27,656 nucleotides of DNA from Larix sibirica (GCA_004151065.3 NWUY0300022763.1:28328-55983); one strand, 5' to 3'. Numbered from the stretch's first letter, positions 1 through 10,045 are shown. The notes: generated by a model not told the origin, from the letters alone. Made by a program: numbers and translations.

Positions 1-199
1 GGTTTTTGTTCTCATAATTTTGAGGATTTTCCCCAGGGTATATCTTGTGTTATGGGTGTATGAATTTCATGGATTGAATTGTCTCATTGCTTCAAGTCTC
101 TGCATCTAAAAGAATTAAAGATCAAANGCTCAACCAAATTTCAACAAATATCATCCCTTGACCGAGCTCTGGGGAAATTGGATGGTTCAACAAGAGTCT
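1..199. other. Non-coding left edge with one ambiguous base
   Basis: No gene is recognised. One N lies at position 127. On the minus strand this stretch lies downstream of the decayed ORF at 200-940 and shows no further protein-like sequence. Confidence 0.5.
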
Positions 200-940
200 C
201 TTTTCACTAGACCCTCTTCCTATATTTCGAGACTACTAACTTTGTTGGAGCTGCATCTTGTACTGGTTCTACTTTCTATTCAGATACCAACTCTTGTTGT
301 AACTTGGGTAATGGAGGATTTCCTATGAAACATTCGCATGTTTGATTATACCTCTACAAAGCATCCTCGGATAGTATCCTAATTAGTCCATGATGGGCTA
401 AGCTAGTCTCATGATTACTACTTTCACTTACCATTTGACTCACTAACTCAAACAATTTCCATAAAAAATAAGGCATATTGATATACTTCTGGCGTCGGAG
501 ATGGTTCAGAATTTTAAAATGATAGTCATAGAGAAAACTAAGCATGCCCTCACAAGTGACAAATTTGAGAATACAGAGGGCTACATGACCCCATGGTGCT
601 GGAAGAGAGATCTTGTGGGTTCGTTTATCTGTCCTTTGTACTTTTTTCTCCCGGATCTAGAAATTCCTCTTTTAGTGGCTTTATTAGTGTTCTGTGTTCA
701 AACCACATGTCTCCCTCCTAGGGAAGACCCATAACCCTGGCAATTACTTTTTCATCTACTTGGATTTCCAGGCCTCTAACCTCTGCAACCGACTACGTGT
801 ATGATATTGCAAATTCCATAGCCACCTCCCTATCACTTCTCTAAAGCTTCTTGAAAAATTCTATCCACCTTGCTCTTTTGAAGATACCCTTCACCTCTGT
901 ATTCTTATAAATCAAGTTCACTTTGAGTTGGAGGGCCCAT
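200..940 (-). pseudogene. Remnant of an unidentified plant retroelement ORF
   Basis: The minus strand reads protein-like through several stops and at least one frameshift. From about 921 downward it gives a basic, aromatic stretch (RARWIEFFKKL), then VAMEFAISYT, then a V-x-GLEIQVDEKVIA segment followed by GLP-stop-EGDMWFE. From 545 to 354 it is open and reads FLWKLFELVSQMV and HHGLIRILSEDAL. An E/P/K/V-rich tail follows to about 200. The hydrophobic-[DN]-x-x-[IV]-I pattern followed by an L-x-x-G-[DE] turn is shared with the post-pol ORF of element C (23365-26500), so I infer a retroelement-borne ORF of the same general kind. It could be the post-pol ORF of element A on the same strand, or part of another element. 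No enzymatic motif is visible and I do not assign a function. Confidence 0.5.
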
Positions 941-1580
941 TACTTTAGTAGAATGCAGCACTCAACTTGTAACTATTTGGGATTTACTTGGATGTTTTAG
1001 TAGAGGTTGAGGGTTTTGGAATGAAACAGGAAAAAGATAGTGAATCATGTATTCAACTCATAAAAAAGAGGGGGGAGGTATTGCCAACCAATCATAATTT
1101 TCTATCATGAAATTGACGGGTTCTGTAATTGTTTTAATGATAGTGATTTGCATGCATGTAAATGGTCTATGACAAATTTAGCTATTGGATACGAAATTGG
1201 AAACTTCTACTAGTTTTAACATATTTTTCCCTCCCCCCAACCAAGCCGAGGACACCTCCTCGTGTCATTCTATAGCATGGTAATTAGTGATTGGCCCTTA
1301 TTATATTTGTTAATTATCATATGTTGGGTGGATTACATACATGACTTACCTATGATGAATGTGTGATGATGGACATCGTGTTGAAGGTGATGTGGTAATC
1401 ATTTCTAGAAGAGGTGTTTCATGCGAGCTGCAACAATGTTGAGTATTTGAAGTGGATTCATTCGTGTAAATTGGGATGATGTTGATGTGGACTCCATATT
1501 TTATTCTATAAATTGATCACGAATTATTTAAATCTATGCAAGTTCTTCAAAATGGTGTGGTAATGATTGCAGGGATGACA

Positions 1581-1735
1581 ATGGATCTATAGTAGGATGT
1601 GGTCTGGATATGCTGACCTTGGATCCATAGCAGATGAATTTATTGTTGACATCGAATCTGTAGTGGATGAATTGGTTGCTTCTATCATATCTATAGTAGA
1701 TGAATTGGTTTTTTTCATATTTGTAGTGAAAAAAC
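1581..1735. repeat. Short 33-bp minisatellite, about 4 degenerate copies
   Basis: Units begin at 1621 (ggatccatagcagatgaatt), 1654 (gaatctgtagtggatgaatt) and 1687 (atatctatagtagatgaatt), exactly 33 bp apart. Partial units flank them at 1581 and about 1717, the last spaced about 30 bp. The core word is ATCTRTAGTRGATGAATTGGTT. Because 33 is a multiple of three, one plus frame reads an 11-residue repeat (S-I/V-V-D-E-L-V), but nothing else suggests a real protein. Confidence 0.7.
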
Positions 1736-2523
1736 AAGTCTATAAAATGGAAGTTGGAGAATTGCATTGTCGATCTGTAGGGGTAGTAATATGGAAAAAG
1801 TGGAAGGATTTGGGGTATGAGGAATGGGACCGATAGGGAGTGTATATGAATGAGTAATGGAATGATAAATTTTGAGGGTTGGGATTATGGAAAGTGAGAC
1901 AGATGGGATGGGTAGTGGAGTGATAAAAATGAGGGGTAAAAATGATATAATTAGTGGACAAGGGTGAAATGAACCCGTGAGGTGGGTTGTGAAATGATAG
2001 GGAGATTAGGGACATATTTAGGGTATTCTTTAGTGATGATAACTCAAAACCACAGTAAGTCATAGGTTTGAGTGTGGATGAGAGAATGGAAAGTCATAGA
2101 TTGTGATGAACGCATGAAAAATTCCTAGATTGAGTAGTAGATGATCTATAAAGGTTCTATGGTGGTTCTGTAAGAGTTCTGTAGTGGTTGAGAATGGGTG
2201 AGTTTTAGGGAAATTGGTGATACATGGTGCTTATTGGTTCTATGAGAAGCATAAATGGATTAATGAAACTACAAAAATGGAATTTATTGGTGAATGGACA
2301 TGGTTTTCCTTATTATGAGAAGTAATTTGCAAAGAAATGTACGCCATTAAGATTTTTGCAGGTTTTGTAGCTCATATTTTTTAAATGCATATGTTATGTA
2401 TCCTGGCAGTGCTTGTAGATACCTGTACATAAAAATTCTCATGATTTATTAGAGGATAAAAAAAAATGCACCCTTTGATGATTTTTTTTTTAGACTGCAC
2501 TCCTGAAAGGATTTTAACAATCA

Positions 2524-2563
2524 TTTATTATTATTATTATTATTATTTATTTATTTATTTTTA
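2524..2563. repeat. (ATT)n / (TTTA)n microsatellite
   Basis: A run of TTA/ATT trinucleotides at about 2524-2547 passes into TTTA tetranucleotides to about 2563. It lies directly downstream of the pol stop of element A on the minus strand. Confidence 0.9.
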
Positions 2564-2565
2564 AT

Positions 2566-3765
2566 TTATTGTTCTTCAGAAGTCGAGACGTCTATCTTGA
2601 AATCATCGGTACACCAATAGGCATCAAAATTATGGATGAACGCATATTTCGACAGTGGCTTCTTATATAGCCTTAATCAATGACCATTGGCCATGAGTGA
2701 AGTGTGTTCCTCATCAATGGTTCAGGTTTGACTGTGCCATTATCATAGGATATCTCAATCTCATATGGTCCCAACCAACAAGTGTGGATTTTTCCTTTTA
2801 AAGTCCTTAAATATGGAATCATAGAGTAAATCACAGTCCCCTATCAGAAAGTGTTTTCTTTTGATCAACGGTTCATGCCATTTATCCCTTTGTTGTTGAA
2901 AAATAATTGTATGTTCTATGGCAGCTAGATGAAGTTCATCAAGCTCATTAAGTTGCTTCCATCGATTCTTCTAAGCCTCTAATAAATCCATGCCTACCTG
3001 AAATGAAATTCTCAACATTTTTACCTCAACCTCAATTGGTGGTGTCACTTTCTTTCCATACACCAGTTCATAAGGACTTAAACATGTATTACTTCTCCAT
3101 GCTTTCATGTTAACCCACAAATCCTCTAGTAGTCTGTCGACCCAATCTTTGCAATGAATCTAAATTGTTTTTGTGAATATAGACTCTAGAATTTTGTTTG
3201 TTCCTTCCACCTACCCGTTGTCTTGAGGGTGATATGGTGAAGTCACTCTATGCTTGATGTGATATCTTTTTGTGAGGTATTTTATGAGTTTGGATGTGAA
3301 CTGTGATCCCCCATTGATGAAAATATCCCGTGGAAATCCAAATATGACGAACATATCTCCATAGAGGAAGTCTGAGACTACTTGTTCTATTTCCCTTGGA
3401 AGTGCCCTGGCCTCTACCCATTATATCACATAGTTTGTACAATTCAGGATGTATGATTTCTTCCTAGATGGAGGGATGATAGGACCAATGAAGTCTAGTG
3501 CCTACCTTTTTAATGTTTCTATCATGAGCTAGGTTTGTAGTGGCATCTCATATGACTGAACCGGTTTCCCCATTCTTTGGAAGTTTCCATTTCCTTTTAC
3601 ATATTCTCGTGCATCCTTAAAGATAGTAAGAAAATAATAGCTTAGTTGCACCACCTTGTGAATAGTTATTTTATCTGTAAAATGTACACCATGGGGACCA
3701 TCATGACAGGCTCTTAAAATGTTGTAGATTTTTTCTTCTCTAACACAATGGTAGATTATCATATC
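2566..3765 (-). pseudogene. int: Element A integrase (decayed)
   Basis: Integrase inserts retroelement cDNA into the host genome. The zinc-binding N-terminal domain lies at 3762-3529 (ACHDGPHGVHF, FKDAREYVK, then FQRMGKPV). The Cys pair usually found just before QRMG is gone. The catalytic core follows: the first Asp is kept (ALDFIGPI, about 3510), the second is Asn (FINGGSQF, codon 3313-3315), and the Glu is kept (VEGTNKILE, codon 3205-3207). The second and third residues are 36 codons apart, the D-35-E spacing. An internal stop precedes VEGTNK. The C-terminal part carries LDELHLAAIEHTIIFQQQR and ends near ANGH-x-LRLYKKPLSK. Stops near 3425 and 3150 and the Asn substitution make it inactive. 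Confidence 0.87.
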
Positions 3766-3879
3766 AGGTCCAGTATAGAAAAAATACCCTTCAATCCAAT
3801 AGAATCGGTTGCTTCTCTCGACAATTCTCTAGCATTCTTTTGGTGAGAGATATGTGGGGAGATTCATTTCATCTAAATA

Positions 3880-5425
3880 GTTAGCAACATTTGCAAATTG
3901 GAGTGTTAGTAGATACTGTGAAAAGATGCTCATTAGGAAAGGTGTCCTCAACAGGAAGGAAATCATCATTATTGGTTAATCTGGAAAGAAAATATTCTAT
4001 GAGATTTTCCTTTCTTAGCCTATCCAAAATGGTGATGTTAAACTCCTATAATAGTAACAGCCATTTGGTCACTTGGACGTTGGTGATGTGTTTATTCATC
4101 AGGTACTGAATGGCAGATTAATTAGTGTGCTCAATGAATGAATACCTTGTTATGTAATGACAAAATTTATTTACAACATAAATCACAGCGAGAAATTCTT
4201 TTTCCGTTATCGTATAATTCAACTTTGCATGAGCCAAATTCTTGCTGATAAAATAGATGGTGTAATGTTGTTGATTCTTCCGATGACTGGGTACTACTCC
4301 AATGGTTGTGTCGGATTCATATCTTGATATAATGAATGGTAGAGACCAGTTAAGTCTTCTAGCTACTGGAGTTGCAGACAATTTTTGCTTTAAATTTTCA
4401 AAGGCTTATTGACACAATTCACTCCATGCAAATTCTGCATTTTTAGTCAGCAAGAAAAACAAAGGATATGCCATTTTTGAAAAATTATGAATGAAGTGCC
4501 TATAATAACCATCATAACCTAGAAAAATGTGTACCTCATTTTTTGTTCATCGGATTGGAAGATTAAGAATTACTTGAATTTTGGTCAGATCTACTTTAAT
4601 ACTTGCAATTGACATGCGATGGCCTAAGACAACACCTTCGCTAACAGCATAAAGCATTTCTCACTACTCAGGGATAGGTTTACCTGTTCTCATCATTGGA
4701 GCACTTTTTCCAATTTTTTTAGAGATTCTTTTTACTAATCACCATAAGTGTTAAAATCATCCATAAAATGTTCCATGCAGTCATGTATCAAATCAGAAAA
4801 TATGTTGAGCACTTCTCGTCGAAATGTAGTTTGTGTGTTACACAAACCAAAATGACGAACTCGATAGGCATAATCCCCCATGGGAAGGTAAAGGTAGTAT
4901 TTTCTTGATCCTCAGGAGTAATTATGATCTACTTGTATCCGTTGAATCCATATAAGAAAGAGAAATATATTCTGCCTACTAATGTATCTAAAACTTGATC
5001 AATGAATGGTAGCAGAAAGTGATCATTACGAGTAGCTTGATGTTAATTTCTTGGTAGTCCATGCATACTCGCCACTTCCCATTATTATTTGGAACCGCCA
5101 CAAGGGGTGAAACCCATTAGCTATCAGAAATAGGATATATAAAATTTATAGCCAATAATTTTTTAAGTTCCTTCTTAACTATTTCACGTATGGAAGGGCC
5201 CATTCTACACTGGGGTTGTTGAATGCATCAGAAATATTCCTTTATATAAATGTGATGGGTACATAAATTAGGATGAATCCCCTTCATATCTATATAGTCC
5301 CAGGAAAATGATTTTTTTTGTTTGCGTATAACTTCGGTGAGTTGTTGTGTTTGTTGGGCTATAAGTTCAAAGTTAATGATCAAGGTTTTCCCAAGATCTA
5401 TTCCTATTTTGGTGTCATTTTCCAT
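3880..5425 (-). pseudogene. pol: Element A reverse transcriptase and RNase H (decayed)
   Basis: This domain pair copies the element RNA into DNA and degrades the RNA strand. The RT entry segment is at 5425-5228 (FSWDYIDMKGIHPNLCTHHI). Further along are WVSPLVAVPNNNGKWRVCMDY (near 5110-5050) and LLPFIDQVLDTL. Motif A reads FLYGFNGYK, with Tyr (4950-4952) where the catalytic Asp belongs. FGLCN follows, and the active-site box reads FMDD (4756-4767) in place of the usual YMDD. LGYDGYYRHFIHNFSK marks the RT connection. RNase H spans about 4381-4000 with YFISKNL, LNYTITEKEFLAV and HYIT. Its first catalytic Asp position aligns with Tyr at 4319-4321, and the HTD motif has become HTN-stop. Several stops and frameshifts are present. 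Confidence 0.9.
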
Positions 5426-5567
5426 GCTACAATGTGGTCCAAGTAAAAATTCAGCATTTGTTGAAGTTTATTCTAATGTAAATATTTCTTGGACAGTGGG
5501 TTCCAAAATGTGCTAGAGAATCTAAGATGTTTCTAGTAGTGAAGAGTAGGAATTGGCCATGAATTGG

Positions 5568-6290
5568 TTAATTTATCATCATCTGTTTGTTCCTTACTTG
5601 AGAGGTATTGTTGAATGGAAAACAAATGTTGGGTGTTTTCCTCAATATACTCTCTTCCCCATCTAACCATGGTAACAAATTTGGTTCTGTATTTGGTTTA
5701 GCAGGAGGGTAGAGTGTCAATTCTCTGGTAGCAGTCCCTTGGGATATTTTCATGTTTCTCCATCTGCATCCAATGTAGGAATCAACAATGGCCAAGCATT
5801 GTCTCCCTAACATTAATGGGTATTCACATATTTTTTATTTAGTCTGTAGGACCATGAAATATGTAGGATATTCCCATGAATTCATAGATATTACTACATC
5901 TTCGATAATTCCCTCATGCTTGATTGCAGATCAATACGCTAATTGCATCGTTGTAGGTGTCTCCTGGAGATTGGACAGTTCTAGCATATCCATTTTTTGT
6001 TTTTTCATTACATTAATGGTAGCTCCTATATAAATCAAGGTATTGAGAATTGTGACATTATAAATGGTACCTTAACTACAGGGCTTCTTGGATCTAAATA
6101 TTTGGTAGTAATTGTCTTTCTAGAGATTAATTCTGATAAGTCTCCAATGACATGTATTATTTGAGGATCTTTCCTTCTTATACCCGGTTTTCTCAAACAG
6201 AGTTCCTTGACAGCCTTGGAATAGATGGGAACATCTTTAATATATTGAAAGAGTGGGATCCTCACACATACATTCCTTAGCTCTCCCAGA
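5568..6290 (-). pseudogene. Element A aspartic protease and flanking linker (decayed)
   Basis: The protease would release Gag and Pol products from the polyprotein. An open stretch at 6265-6035 reads RIPLFQYIKDVPIYSKAVKE, then KDPQIIHVIGDLSELIS and SPVVKVPF, the usual lead-in of Athila/Tat-like proteases. After a frameshift the active site reads LIYIGATINVM. The family pattern is D-L-G-A, so the catalytic Asp has become Tyr (codon 6030-6032). Downstream are LMLGRQCLAIVDSYIGCR and KISQGTATRELTLYPPAKP (5813-5568), which I take as the C-terminal protease strand and the linker to RT. Confidence 0.82.
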
Positions 6291-6439
6291 AAACAAATTC
6301 TAGTTGAGATGGAGGTTTATCTATGTTCAATCTTTCAGTATATGGAGGAGACCATGGTCTACCTATAGGTTGTGTATTCAGTGAGGCAGACATAGGAAGT
6401 TGTTCATCAATCACATGTAGCTGGTTTTCATAATGATCT

Positions 6440-6829
6440 AAAATGTTTTGTGATGTTTCTTCTTCTTTTCTCCCCCTATAATTACAGGAGAAGTTATTTT
6501 ATTAATATTCCTCCCCGATCGAAGTTGAATGTCATGATAGTCCATGGGGGTGATGAAATATGTTGGGTAATTCACTGGTTTTGCATCTAAGGCTGGCTAT
6601 ATGACCTTATTATTGGGATTTGGGGTGGGTTGGGAAGGAATTTGTGGTCTGGGAGGTGGGTTTCCTCGAGGTAATGTTATTTGAGGTTGAAGAGGTGGTT
6701 GCATGGGTGGAAATTGAAATTGTTGAGGAGGTTCCTGGTGAATTTTTTGTTGGTTCCCAAAGGAAGGAGGGCATGTGCAAGCTAATGAGGGTCACTTTTG
6801 GTGCGTTAGATGCAATAGAAAACTGAAAA
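6440..6829 (-). pseudogene. gag: Element A gag C-terminal tail, cut at the N
   Basis: The minus strand reads a Pro/Gln-rich segment (PPSFGNQQKIHQEPPQQFQF, then PPMQPPLQPQ and NPPPRPQIPSQPTPNPNNK), then VNYPTYFITPMDYHDIQLRSG. The Pro-rich stretch followed by an LRSG motif is typical of the gag-protease junction in Athila-like elements. The capsid and nucleocapsid parts that should precede it are absent: the homology stops at the ambiguous base at 6830, beyond which an LTR of another element begins. Confidence 0.7.
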
Positions 6830-6830
6830 N

Positions 6831-6945
6831 GGCACCTTTATTGAGGAGTCACATCTCCTCATAATTTATAAACAATATTTATTGATTATTATTAATTATC
6901 GTAAATTATTATTATTGGATATTTTATTATTTGATGTTTGTTACA
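6831..6945 (-). repeat. Element B 3' LTR, truncated
   Basis: The minus strand starts with TGTAACAAACATC at 6945. It aligns with the copy starting at 10150 over about 115 bp: an AT-rich stretch, a GAGGAG-loop-CTCCTC hairpin (6843-6860) at nearly the same offset, and a short tail ending in GTGCC. The alignment runs right up to the N at 6830 and then stops. Confidence 0.7.
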
Positions 6946-6958
6946 TTGCCTTCCCCTT
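6946..6958 (-). other. Element B polypurine tract
   Basis: The minus strand reads AAGGGGAAGGCAA directly before the TGTAACA LTR start. This purine run is where plus-strand DNA synthesis would begin. Confidence 0.6.
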
Positions 6959-7110
6959 AAGGGAAGCTTTGTCCTCAAAGCTGAGTCTGCAGATGTCACC
7001 TTGTTCTCTGGATTTGTGTTGAACATTGATTTGAGCTATGTGATCTGGAAAAATTCCTTTATCTTGATGTGAGTCTGGCCCCCTTTTGTGTTGTGATTCC
7101 ATCTACTTGG
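6955..7110 (-). pseudogene. Possible pol C-terminal tail of element B
   Basis: A minus frame reads a short SFEDKASLKG segment just before the polypurine tract. This resembles the end of plant chromovirus polyproteins, where an EDK-containing tail precedes the 3' LTR. It is short and broken by stops upstream, so the assignment rests mainly on position. Confidence 0.35.
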
Positions 7111-7139
7111 GTGATGAACTTCCCGGCCCATATAGTCAG

Positions 7140-7500
7140 TACTTCCCTTCCATTTAAATGCTATGTCTTTTTTTTTGTAGGTTGGTAGAGTAAGTTCCCA
7201 ATGACATTAATCAATCAGAACCTAATATCATATCTACTTCCTTGAGTAGTAAGGCATAACAATTGGGTTGTAGGTTTAAATTTTGTATTTGCAACAACAC
7301 CTTATGGCATTTCCTTACTTCTTCTACGTGTCAATTAGCGATGGTTTTCACCTTGATATTTTTCACTGGGTACACAACATATTAAGTTCCTTTGCTCTAT
7401 TTATATCTAGTAGATTGTGCGTACTTCCAGAGTTGACTAGAACTGTAAAGCCTCCTTTACCCTTAATAGATCCTGTAAGTTGTAACCTCTGGGGTCTTGT
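7140..7500 (-). pseudogene. Element B aspartic protease (decayed)
   Basis: The minus strand reads TGSIKGKGGFTVLVNSGSTHN, then LLDINRAKEL. This is the chromovirus protease active site D-S-G-S-T-H-N with the catalytic Asp changed to Asn (codon 7432-7434). After decayed sequence, CYALLLKEVDMILGSD-stop-LMSLG marks the conserved ILG strand of the same fold. Its role would be processing of the Gag-Pol precursor. Stops around 7370 and 7230 and the lost Asp make it inactive. Confidence 0.85.
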
Positions 7501-7779
7501 CTGTTTTGATTTTGCTGCCTGGAGTAAGAGTTGTTCATCCTTGTTGTCTCAACTTTTTAAATGAGATGGAGTATATTTCTTTGTAAGTAACTGGATTTCC
7601 TTCTTTTGGGTGTTAATTTTCTTAAGTGTCACTAAATTTTCTTCTTTACCAGTATGTTGGATGCATGTAATTGTCGCTATTAATACTTCAAGGGATCTTG
7701 AGTCTGCATTAGAATCATATGTATCTTCTTCTACAGGGACTTGTAATTACTTCCCATTTATAATTTTGCAATGTGTTAT

Positions 7780-8937
7780 GTGATTAGTTTTTCATTTATG
7801 GCTCGGGACCCGATCTTCGCCACATTGATGACAAGTATTTTTCTTCTTTTTCTTGTCATTGTCGGAGCGACTGGTGGATGTTTTTGAACTTTTTTAAAAT
7901 TCACAGTCGTATGATTGAGGATTATTGCATTGATGACCCAATGACCAACTATCTCTATAACATCTACATTTTGTTTCTTGTTGTTGTAAATAACTCTTGT
8001 CAAGGTTCCCTTGTCTTGATTTTTTAAACTTCTCTTCAATAAGTTTTGCCTTACGTATGGCCTTATCTAGGTTTGAGACATTGTATAATTCTAGCTCATA
8101 TCTAATGTATGGCTTGAGCCCATGCACATAGGTCTAGAGTCATTGACTATCTGTTAGCTCAGGTACTCGTGTCACTAATTCTTCCCATTCGGAGGAGTAT
8201 TCATCCATGTCACCTTTCTATTGCAATTTGGTGATCTTTGCAAAAAATTCTTTCTCCTTTATATATTCAAATCTATTAAAGAAGTCATTCTTGAACGTGT
8301 TCTAGTTGTGGGCACCCTTTTTTGTCACAATATTCCACCACATATACCAATTGTATGCTCGACCTTCTAGTTGCATGGAGGCATATTTTATCCTCTCATC
8401 ATCTGATAGGATTTGGTGTATGCAAAAGAATTATTCAGCTTTATTGATCCATCCCATGCTCTACTTCCTTGCGCCATCAAACTTGGGTAGCTCTAATTTG
8501 GCTTCATTTGGAATCCACCCATTGGTTGCATTGGTCCCAGGATTGGCTGGTTAGGGGATAAAGAATGTTTGTGATTCTTCTTGTGGTGTTTCCACTTTGA
8601 AAGAATTTGATTTATGATTATTTTTGTTTGTTGAACTAGGGTATTACTGGTCTCTCCTTGGAGAATCGCCATTTTTAGTGTCGTCTCTATCCTCGAAGTA
8701 CTGCACAATTCTATGTAGTCTGTCTTCTAAGCTTGATATTATTTCTCTTCTTACTTCCTTCATTTCCCATGCTACAACTTCGTTGAATTCATATTTCATG
8801 GTATTTGTAAATTCTTCCTTTCCCTTGTGTAGTTCGAATTCAATTTGATCTAGTCTTGAGTTTATACCTCTGAGAGTTTTAAAGTCTCGGGCCTGGTTTT
8901 TCTCCAATTTCTCCATTCGCTCTTTCATGTCTTCCAT
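7780..8937 (-). pseudogene. gag: Element B gag (decayed)
   Basis: Gag forms the virus-like particle and packages element RNA. The N-terminus (8937-8644) starts with an ATG and is strongly charged and coiled-coil-like (MEDMKERMEKLEKNQARDFK, later WEMKEVRREIISSLEDR). The capsid part follows: LELPKFDGARK (about 8490), YASMQLEGRAYNWYM (about 8360), FFNRFEYI, GDMDEYSSEWEELVTRVPEL, then YVHGLKPYIRYELELYN (8127 onward), as in the Retrotrans_gag family. Two decayed zinc knuckles close it: CRCYRDSWSLGHQC (about 7970-7925) and CHQCGEDRVPSHK (about 7840-7795). At least three stops and two frame changes interrupt it. The ATG at 8937 is the natural start, because it opens the coiled coil and lies just after the LTR and leader. 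Confidence 0.88.
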
Positions 8938-9027
8938 GGATCTAGTGCATGCTGGAATTTTTTCTTGTCAAGACTAAATTTAAATACAATAATTAATAAA
9001 TATTATATTTAATAGTAATTTGTAATA

Positions 9028-9036
9028 CATATATAT
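9028..9036 (-). promoter_or_regulatory. Possible TATA box of element B
   Basis: The minus strand reads GGATATATATG about 90 bp upstream of the gag ATG, at the inner foot of the inverted repeat. TATA-like words are common in AT-rich DNA, so this is tentative. Confidence 0.3.
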
Positions 9037-9428
9037 CCTTCTCCCATTCCCCCGCTCGCTACACTCATCCATCTCTGCTCATCCCTGCGCTTATCCCTCT
9101 CTCCCATCATCAGCACCCATATACCATCACCTGCACTCATCCAATCCTACCCTCCTACCCTTAAACATCCCCTCCTTCCTCCTCGCATGCACCTCCATTC
9201 GCCCTTCCTCTTCATTGCCCCACTTACTTCCTCTAGTGGGGTAGTGAAGAGGAAGGGAAGATGGAGGTGCATGCGAGGAGGAAGGAGGGGATTTTTAAGG
9301 GCAGGAGGCAACGAGCGGATGAGTTTAGGTGATGGTAGATGGGCACAGGTGATGAGGGAGAGGGATTAGCGTAGGGTTGAGTAGAGATGGATGAGTGTAG
9401 CGAGCGAGGGAATGGGAGAATGAGAAGG
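9037..9428. repeat. Large inverted repeat: ~190-bp arms, 10-nt loop
   Basis: The left arm 9037-9224 (ccttctcccattcccccgct ... ttgccccact) is the reverse complement of the right arm 9235-9428 (agtggggtag ... aatgagaagg), with scattered mismatches and small indels. The loop is tacttcctct (9225-9234). Blocks such as cctcctcgcatgcacctcca near 9177-9196 find near-perfect partners on the other side. It lies inside the 5' LTR of element B. Transcribed RNA would fold into a long hairpin. Confidence 0.93.
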
Positions 9429-10045
9429 TTTTGAGGAACTAGAGTGGGGGCTGGAAGCAAAGGATGAGGGAACATAAATAGGAGGGTTGAAATAGTTTCA
9501 AGATGAGGGCGCGGAAGGAGTCGCAGGGCTGGAGGAATGGAAAACGGAAATAGATGGAGAGGAGAGGGGAGAAATGTGAGATCACAGTAGTGTGGAGGGG
9601 AAGCAGTGAGGGGTATGAGAACAATACGGCTAGAGGTGCGTGGGAGAAGGTAGTAGGTATGGAACGTGGGGGTTTTAGTTTTGAAATGGTGAGCGAAGGG
9701 AGGGAATAATGAAGGGATGTGAGTGTGGACATGAGGGAGTACAATAAATATGTGTGGAGAGATGTGAGGATGATGGTCAGGTAGTGCGGTAGAAGGTGGG
9801 AGCGATATGGGGAGAGTGTGAATAAGAGGTAGAAGAGTGAATGTAATTTATGTGGAGGAGGACGAGTAAAGAGCTGAATCCAAGATCTAAGGAGGAGCGA
9901 AACCGCTTGGATAACACTTGGAGAAATTAGATTTGAAAACCCACAATATTTATGAAATAACCCACCAAATTGATAATTGATAAAATGTAAGATGACGTGA
10001 TTACAAATAATTGGGCCACCTTAAATATGTCTTGGACATTGGTAT

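Larger units (their letters stand above)
941..2565. other. Non-coding spacer with low-complexity stretches
   Basis: No convincing coding sequence is seen on either strand. The plus strand from about 1790 to 2260 is G/A-rich with short repeated words (gggatgggtagtggagtgat-like), which produces long but composition-driven open frames on the minus strand. It also contains the minisatellite at 1581-1735 and the microsatellite at 2524-2563. The 3' LTR of element A would be expected somewhere here, but without its partner copy in the window I could not locate it. Confidence 0.5.
2566..6829 (-). mobile_element. Element A: truncated Athila/Tat-like Ty3/gypsy retrotransposon
   Basis: Read on the minus strand, the domains run gag tail, protease, reverse transcriptase, RNase H, integrase, the Ty3/gypsy order. 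The protease site fits the D-L-G-A style of non-chromovirus plant gypsy elements, the RT entry carries WDYIDMKGIHPNLCTHHIYI, and integrase ends in an NGHRLRLY-type tail without a chromodomain. The polyprotein ends at a TAA (2566-2568). The upstream half of gag and the 5' LTR are missing because the sequence breaks at the N at 6830. No 3' LTR could be identified. Every domain carries stops, frameshifts or lost catalytic residues, so the copy is dead. Confidence 0.88.

Noticed and set aside
1740-2063. 107-codon open frame on the minus strand
   Set aside because: The plus strand is G/A-rich low-complexity DNA, so the minus frame is open by composition (Ser/His/Pro/Thr-rich) and matches no family I know.
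6620-6826. 68-codon plus-strand open frame rich in Val and Glu
   Set aside because: It is the antisense of the Pro/Gln-rich gag tail of element A.
8940-9035. Primer binding site for element B
   Set aside because: No TGG-starting 10-18-bp match to a tRNA 3' end is visible on the minus strand between the LTR and the gag ATG, so none was annotated.
9439-9744. 101-codon open frame on the minus strand, Ser/Leu/Pro-rich
   Set aside because: It lies in the pyrimidine-rich LTR of element B, where base composition removes stop codons. No protein pattern is visible.
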